Part shown: one piece after another, positions 6,913-10,659 of the stretch
How the letters are laid out: each line of letters begins with the position of its first letter
Numbering within the stretch: the first letter of the stretch is position 1
From: Strigomonas culicis
Taxonomy: Eukaryota > Euglenozoa > Kinetoplastea > Trypanosomatida > Trypanosomatidae
DNA: 10,659 nt
Direction: 5' to 3'
NCBI GenBank assembly: GCA_000482145.1
Contig: AUXH01000643.1
Coordinates: 1-10,659, forward strand
Notes under the pieces: generated by a model
Told to the model about the DNA's origin: nothing
Seen by the model: only the letters and a program-made list of their open reading frames with translations
The model's database searches: none
Translations under genes and position numbers: made by a program

Positions 6913-9003
6913 TCACCCCGAGCTGCTTGCGGGGTCACTCCTCGCGTCGGTCGCATCCGTGTCTTTCTGCATCTTCACATTGGAGCAGTGTAGGATGCGC
7001 ATGTCGATGTGCGGCTGGAGGGGGTCCGGGTGGCGCACCGTGTGCTTATCGCCGTCCCTGTCCACCTTCTTCTTCTTCGCACCCGCCGCAGGGGAGGCGG
7101 CGGGTGCGGCCGCCGTCGCCGGCTGGCCCTCCTGCGGCGCCGCCGTGGCAGCAGCAGCGGCCGCCGTGTCGGTTGGCGCGGCGGGCGGCGCGGCGGCGGG
7201 GGCCTGTGCGGCGCCCTGCCGCAGCCGCGCGTGCCGCGCCCAGTCCTCCTCCTCCTCCAGTACCGTGCTGCGCGGCTCGTCCGTCTCCTCGCACTCCTCG
7301 TACTCCTCGTCGTCGTCGAGCTCCTCCGTGAACTCGTACTCCTCCGACATGAGGTACTTGAGGTAGTCGCCGAAGTCGCTCGCGATGACACAGAAGACGT
7401 CCACCTCCTTCTTGCGGACGACGGCGCCGGGCGCCGGCGTCGCCTCGTCCACGAGGCTCTCCACGATGTAGCGGCGGGAGTACTGGATGATCTGCCCGCA
7501 CACGCCCTTCGCGTCAGCGGCAGCAGCGTCATCCGTCGCAGGGCCGCCGGGCGGCGTGTGCGGCGGCGCCGCCTCCCCCTCGCCCTCCGCCGTACAGTGG
7601 GAGAAGTCGATGAAGAGACGCGAGTCGAAGGAATGCACTTCCCGCACGCTGGCGCGCGGCGCCGCCGCCACCCCGCCGGTCGGGTCGGTGGGGTCTGCGG
7701 CCGCGGCGGCCCCCTCGCCGCCCTCCCGCGCGGAGGGCAGGATGCTCTTGATGAGCGACGCGAAGATGCCGTCCGACGCGCGCGCGCCGCCGACTCGCCG
7801 CAGCCCGGCCGTGGCCGAGGAGTGCAGAAAATCGTTCGGCAGGATGACGTAGGGCGCGTCGTGACGGTAGTGGTGGACGCTATCCGCGAAGGGCAGCCAC
7901 CGCAGCCGCGTGTCCGCGTGAATGTCGATGCGTGGGTCGACGAACACGACGTTGCGCTGCTCCTTCTTCTTCGGCCACGCGCCGTCCGCGGCGGTGGGGT
8001 CCGGCGTGGGGTCCGCCTCCTCCGCCATGTCCTCCGGCCGCGGCAGGCGGTGCAGAATCTTGTAGTTGAGCTGGCTATACACGTTGTGAATGGACTTGAC
8101 CATGCTGCTGCCGGTCGCCGCGGCTGCGCTCTTGTCCTCGCCGCTGTCGGCCGGCCGCACGGGCGCGCAGCTGTGGTAGTAGTTGAACTTGCGTATCAGC
8201 TCGCCGTTGCCGGCGTCTCTCCAGAAGTGAGAGTCGACGTCCACGCTGGCCGGCTGCCGCGGGTCCTCGAAGTCGAGGGAGAAGTAATTCACGCTCGCGT
8301 TGTTGATGTCCGCGTTCATCGGCGCGTCGTCCGCGCGACGCACGGCCGCGGGGCCCTGCGGCTGCTTCTTGCTGTCGTCCATGCTGAAGGACGGCGGCGG
8401 CGAGAGCGGCGGGGGCGGCGCGAGCCGCGACGCCTGGGGCACGAGCCCCGCGTCCGCCACCATGTCGTTGACGGAGAGAAGGTAGTAGGGGCAGTGCGAG
8501 ATGGTGGAGCCGAGCACCGGCACCGCGATGCGCTCCTTCTGAAAAAGCGGCTGCACGCAGGCCGCGGGGCCGGCGCCGCCCGGCTCGCCGCCGTCGCCCG
8601 CGTCGGGCGCACTCGCATCGCGAAAGAGGAGGTGGTAGTCGTTCCCCACCGCCGCCTTCCGCGCCTTCGCCTTGATGCTACGGAAGTAGTCCTTCAGCAG
8701 CTGCGCCATGTTGGCCGCGTCGCGCGGCCCCTCCCGGGCCGCCGCCGCCGCGGCGGCGGCTGGGCTGTCCGTCAGCGTGATGGCCTCCCAGCAGGTGCCG
8801 TCCGTGCGGCGCAGCAGCGCAAGCAGCTCCTCCGGCGCGGCGGGGTAGTGGCCGCGCAGCCGCTCCAGCTGCGGCGGCGTCGCGCCGGAGAGCTGGTCGA
8901 GCTGCCGCAGCGCGCTCGTCGGAAGGTGCTGCCGCAGCTGCGTGATGTACGCGTGGGCCAGCCGCTGCGCAATTGCCCGGGAGCGGGCGGGGGGCGTGCT
9001 CAT
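6913..9003 (-). CDS. SMI1/KNR4-family (SUKH-like) protein with large insertions
   Basis: This is a 696-residue protein starting MSTPPARSRAIAQRL. Blocks resembling the SMI1/KNR4 (SUKH) fold occur in order: helix and loop LERLRGHYPAAPEELLALL..DGT (46-70), DYHLLF (122-127), CPYYLLSVNDMV (171-182), RLRWLPFADSV (366-376), YVILPNDF (385-392), LFIDFSH (463-469), GQIIQYSRR (503-511) and VDVFCVIASDFGDYLKYLM (534-552). They are separated by Ala/Pro/Gly-rich insertions. An acidic segment (554-587), an Ala/Pro linker, a KKKK patch and a tail HPDPLQPHIDMRILHCSNV (658-676) follow. SUKH proteins are protein-binding modules in yeast cell-integrity signalling and bacterial immunity; here only the fold is inferred. 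There is no signal peptide or membrane span. The start is ATG 9003; the frame extends to 9156 only through the polypyrimidine tract. The stop is TGA. Confidence 0.87.
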   Translation of the reverse strand: MSTPPARSRAIAQRLAHAYITQLRQHLPTSALRQLDQLSGATPPQLERLRGHYPAAPEELLALLRRTDGTCWEAITLTDSPAAAAAAAAREGPRDAANMAQLLKDYFRSIKAKARKAAVGNDYHLLFRDASAPDAGDGGEPGGAGPAACVQPLFQKERIAVPVLGSTISHCPYYLLSVNDMVADAGLVPQASRLAPPPPLSPPPSFSMDDSKKQPQGPAAVRRADDAPMNADINNASVNYFSLDFEDPRQPASVDVDSHFWRDAGNGELIRKFNYYHSCAPVRPADSGEDKSAAAATGSSMVKSIHNVYSQLNYKILHRLPRPEDMAEEADPTPDPTAADGAWPKKKEQRNVVFVDPRIDIHADTRLRWLPFADSVHHYRHDAPYVILPNDFLHSSATAGLRRVGGARASDGIFASLIKSILPSAREGGEGAAAAADPTDPTGGVAAAPRASVREVHSFDSRLFIDFSHCTAEGEGEAAPPHTPPGGPATDDAAAADAKGVCGQIIQYSRRYIVESLVDEATPAPGAVVRKKEVDVFCVIASDFGDYLKYLMSEEYEFTEELDDDEEYEECEETDEPRSTVLEEEEDWARHARLRQGAAQAPAAAPPAAPTDTAAAAAATAAPQEGQPATAAAPAASPAAGAKKKKVDRDGDKHTVRHPDPLQPHIDMRILHCSNVKMQKDTDATDARSDPASSSG

Positions 9004-9060
9004 GCAGTCGACGCGGGGACGAGCAGCAAGAAGAAAAGAGTAACAACAACACAAATGATA

Positions 9061-9145
9061 CTGAGATACAAAAAAAAAGGGGGAAAGGAGGAAAGAAAAA
9101 AAAAGGAGGGAGGGAGAGCAAGTAAGAAAGAGGAAAAAAAGGTGG
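9061..9145 (-). promoter_or_regulatory. Predicted spliced-leader acceptor and polypyrimidine tract for the SUKH-like gene
   Basis: On the minus strand 9145-9068 is a long T/C tract with no AG. The first AG is 9062-9061 (TATCTCAG). The leader 9060-9004 is 57 nt and has no ATG before the start at 9003. This is one of the clearest acceptors in the window and excludes the upstream ATG at 9156, which lies on the far side of the tract. Confidence 0.78.
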
Positions 9146-9175
9146 GCCTTATTCAATATGCTAATGAAAAGCAGC

Positions 9176-9420
9176 TCTTCTGATGGTTACGATTACGAGG
9201 AAGCAAATGAAAAGAAACGGTTTTGTAGTAGTATTATCTTTGTGTGCTGCATTGTGCTGATTACATCGGCAACAATGAAGAGGAAACAAAAAGATATTGT
9301 TTTTTCTTTGTATAAGGTGGCAATTCCAAAAGATGAATTGCTGTTTGGTATTATGATAATCGCTGTTTTTTTTTTTCTAGTTGCAGTCAGTTTGCTCTGG
9401 CGGATGCCAATATATTAGGA
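9176..9420. repeat. Diverged direct repeat, copy 1 (downstream of the Asn-rich gene)
   Basis: This segment aligns colinearly with 10349-10659. Clear blocks are 9212-9276 with 10416-10497 (shared AAGAAAC-GTTTT, GTATTATC, GTGTGCT, CGACAAC/CGGCAAC, GAAGA-GAAAC), and 9331-9415 with 10547-10645 (shared AGATG, CTGCTGTTTGGT/TTGCTGTTTGGT, ATCGCTG, GTCAGT, GATGC-AATATAT). A shared CTGATGG marks one end, at 9180 and 10350. The order and spacing match apart from small insertions. Confidence 0.75.
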
Positions 9421-9595
9421 ATACGTCTAGTTGCAAAATATATAACAAAAAAAATGAGGAAAAAAGGAAGTCGTCCTTGCGTTTTTTTTTTCTTTGATAT
9501 TTGAAAACACGGAAAATATAAAAATGAAGGGAAAAGATAAAGTAAAGGAAAAGCATGGTGTACATCAAAAAATATGTATATATACAAACGTGCTG

Positions 9596-9623
9596 GCAGC
9601 ACCCACGTCACAGGTGGTGCTGC
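9596..9623 (-). other. Potential hairpin just past the stop of the Asn-rich gene
   Basis: GCAGCACC (9596-9603) can pair with GGTGCTGC (9616-9623) over a 12-base loop. A competing tight hairpin, GTGCTG with CAGCAC, lies at 9590-9602. In the transcript the first stem begins about 19 nt after the TAG stop, within a GC-rich segment that ends abruptly at about 9590. Confidence 0.45.
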
Positions 9624-9642
9624 GTCCGCAGCCTGGTTCGTG

Positions 9643-10299
9643 CTACTCCCCAGTCAAGATGTTGTAGGCGGCGCCGCTGGTGCGGACATGGCGTCCTCGA
9701 TGTCCTACATCTTCTCGGTAGGCGCCGGACACCTTCCCAGCGGGCCGTACGCCATTGATATCCCCACAATAAGGGTTATTATTATTATTATTATTATTAT
9801 TGTTGTTGTTGTTGTTGTAGGATGGTTTCTGTTGCTGCAGCTGCCACTGCGGTGGCGGTGGCGGTGGTGGGGTGTAGGACGGTTGTGCGTTATAATAATT
9901 ATTGTTATTGTTGCTGATGTTATTGTAGGATGACCTCCGTTGCTGCAGCTGCGGCCGCGGCTGCGCGGATGGTGGTGGCAAACAGGATGGGGCAGGTCTG
10001 TACGCCAAGAAGCCCATATTCTTGTTACCTAACGGGTCTTGTTCATAATTGTTGTTAGGGGTCTGATTCGGCTGAGGGACGCCGTACGGGGTCAGCATCG
10101 GCGGCATCGCGGACAGCACGATAGGCAACAGCTGCCGGCGCCCCGGCGCAGGGGGAGGCAAGAAGAACGGTGCATTACCCCCTGCCCCGTAGTTGTAGTT
10201 GCCCTGCTGCAGCTGGTACCCATCCTGGTAGTTCATGTTAGCATCGTAGTTTCTGTCGTGTGCCACATTTGCACTCGGATAATTGCCCACAGGTCGCAT
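9643..10299 (-). CDS. Asn/Gln/Pro-rich low-complexity protein, hypothetical
   Basis: This 218-residue protein starts MRPVGNYPSANVAHDRNYD. It is Asn/Tyr/Gln-rich at the N-terminus (8-45), has Pro-rich segments (PFFLPPPAPG; a seven-Pro run), Gln-rich QLQQRRSSYNN and WQLQQQKPSYNN, and a 14-Asn run encoded at 9816-9775. It ends YNILTGE at a TAG stop. No RNA-binding or enzymatic domain, signal peptide or membrane span is visible; the composition is that of prion-like, disordered proteins. Codon use is much less GC3-biased than the neighbours, with mixed AAT/AAC runs. The start ATG 10299 is the first ATG after a predicted acceptor at 10351-10350, and an in-frame stop lies upstream at 10440-10438. 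A 36-codon internal duplication is present. Flanking repeats suggest it belongs to a tandem family. It could instead be a decaying copy. Function unknown. Confidence 0.6.
   Translation of the reverse strand: MRPVGNYPSANVAHDRNYDANMNYQDGYQLQQGNYNYGAGGNAPFFLPPPAPGRRQLLPIVLSAMPPMLTPYGVPQPNQTPNNNYEQDPLGNKNMGFLAYRPAPSCLPPPSAQPRPQLQQRRSSYNNISNNNNNYYNAQPSYTPPPPPPPQWQLQQQKPSYNNNNNNNNNNNNNNPYCGDINGVRPAGKVSGAYREDVGHRGRHVRTSGAAYNILTGE
9775..9816 (-). repeat. Trinucleotide run encoding 14 asparagines
   Basis: On the plus strand there are one GTT, eight ATT and five GTT units in succession, read on the minus strand as five AAC, eight AAT and one AAC. It is an in-frame expansion within the Asn-rich coding region and is likely to vary in length. 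Confidence 0.9.
9817..9960 (-). repeat. Internal 36-codon duplication in the Asn-rich gene
   Basis: 9817-9852 and 9925-9960 are imperfect copies, both beginning GTAGGATG and sharing GTTGCTGCAGCTG. The offset is exactly 108 bases, so the reading frame is kept. In protein each unit is Gln-rich (QLQQ-R/K-SYNN) followed by an Asn run. Confidence 0.8.
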
Positions 10300-10348
10300 G
10301 ATAGGAACTATAATCGGATCACCTTTTATGGTAGCAATAGATAATGTT

Positions 10349-10659
10349 CCTGATGGTGGTGTGTGTGAAGACGAGAAAGGAAAAAAAAAAGAAAAGAAAG
10401 GAGGAAGTAAGAGAAAAGAAACCGTTTTTTTTTTGTATTATCGTTTCTGTGTGCTACCTTGTAGTGTTTATGTCGACAACAACGAAGAAGAAGAAACTTG
10501 TTGTTGTTGTTGTTCTTTTTTGCTGCCCATGGCTGCGCTTCGATAAGATGTACTGCTGTTTGGTGGTATTGTGATCGCTGCTGTTGTTGTTGTTTTGTTT
10601 TGTTTGCGGTTGTGGTCAGTCTTCGCTGACAGATGCAAATATATATGATTGTATACCTG
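10349..10659. repeat. Diverged direct repeat, copy 2 (upstream of the Asn-rich gene, to window edge)
   Basis: This is the partner of 9176-9420. Copy 2 carries extra GTT/TTG triplets (10498-10513, 10581-10593) and a longer polypyrimidine tract not found in copy 1. Similarity seems to reach the window edge, so the repeat probably continues. The gap 10300-10659 holds no convincing gene. A 63-codon open minus frame from the edge to TAA at 10470-10468 is Thr/Gln/Ser-rich and is probably 3'UTR of the next gene. Confidence 0.7.
10350..10423 (-). promoter_or_regulatory. Predicted spliced-leader acceptor and polypyrimidine tract for the Asn-rich gene
   Basis: On the minus strand 10423-10371 is a T/C tract with no AG. 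The first AG is 10351-10350 (CCATCAG). The leader 10349-10300 is 50 nt without an ATG, and the next ATG is the start of the Asn-rich gene at 10299. This supports the gene being expressed. Confidence 0.65.

Larger units (their letters stand above)
9004..9642. other. Intergenic region between the Asn-rich gene and the SUKH-like gene
   Basis: About 640 bp. In transcription order it has a GC-rich start (9642-9590) with a potential hairpin, an AT-rich stretch with a pyrimidine tract on the minus strand (9556-9508), a segment homologous to sequence right of the Asn-rich gene (9420-9176), then the SUKH-like gene's tract, acceptor and leader. An 86-codon plus-strand frame (9158-9418) with hydrophobic stretches is present but not supported as a gene. 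Confidence 0.7.

Noticed and set aside
9004..9156. N-terminal extension of the SUKH-like protein to ATG 9156, giving an apparent signal peptide
   Set aside because: The hydrophobic residues come from the polypyrimidine tract and lie upstream of the acceptor at 9061-9062.
7009..9183. 724-codon plus-strand ORF opposite the SUKH-like gene
   Set aside because: Long only because the antisense of GC3-rich coding sequence lacks stops. The product is Arg/Val/Leu-rich and ends in translated polypurine tract; the minus frame has recognisable sequence blocks.
9158..9418. 86-codon plus-strand ORF with membrane-like segments, with similar peptide (D-x-LLFG) in the other repeat copy
   Set aside because: The similarity follows from DNA-level repeat homology: the second copy shifts frame inside the aligned block and has stops, so there is no sign of protein-level constraint; also the wrong strand for the cluster.
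10468..10659. 63-codon open minus frame at the right edge, possible C-terminus of the next gene
   Set aside because: Low-complexity Thr/Gln/Ser, and the homologous position in the other repeat copy has an early stop, so it is more likely 3'UTR.
1..10659. tRNA, rRNA, CRISPR, transposon, or strand-switch region
   Set aside because: No cloverleaf, T-loop motif, regular spacer array, transposase or reverse-transcriptase frame, and all supported genes share one strand.

Overview
The window looks like nuclear DNA of a trypanosomatid (Kinetoplastea). The coding blocks are intron-less, very GC-rich and all on one strand. They are separated by AT-rich gaps full of homopolymers. Directly upstream of each start codon (minus-strand sense) is a long polypyrimidine tract followed by the first AG, which is the usual layout for spliced-leader trans-splicing in a polycistronic cluster. 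The gene content agrees: a trypanosomatid-type nuclear cytochrome c oxidase subunit, a mitochondrial aldehyde dehydrogenase and a large SMI1/KNR4-like protein. A cytochrome oxidase gene argues against Phytomonas, and the strongly AT-rich gaps look unlike Leishmania. The genus cannot be fixed by eye.

Transcription runs right to left. In transcription order: (1) 10299-9643, a small Asn/Gln/Pro-rich low-complexity protein; (2) 9003-6913, a 696-residue protein with SUKH (SMI1/KNR4) features; (3) 6261-5764, a 165-residue inner-membrane cytochrome c oxidase subunit, probably subunit VII; (4) 5023-3530, a 497-residue mitochondrial aldehyde dehydrogenase with its active site intact; (5) 1659-1, the 5' part (553 codons, no stop reached) of a large, mostly disordered protein that runs off the left edge. 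None of the five predicted 5'UTRs (about 50-133 nt) contains an upstream ATG, which supports the chosen starts.

The gaps are 10300-10659, 9004-9642, 6262-6912, 5024-5763 and 1660-3529. The last is about 1.87 kb, much longer than the others. I saw no tRNA, rRNA, CRISPR array, transposon gene or strand switch. ALDH and the oxidase subunit are both predicted mitochondrial proteins, but a shared polycistron does not imply shared function in trypanosomatids.

The most interesting observation is at the right end. The gap left of the Asn-rich gene (about 9176-9420) and the gap right of it (about 10349-10659) are diverged direct copies about 1.2 kb apart. This suggests the Asn-rich gene is the last unit of a tandem array whose next copy lies just beyond the window. 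Other points are strong hairpins about 20 nt past two stop codons, and mirror-image splice-acceptor-like tracts on the plus strand just beyond three of the stop codons.
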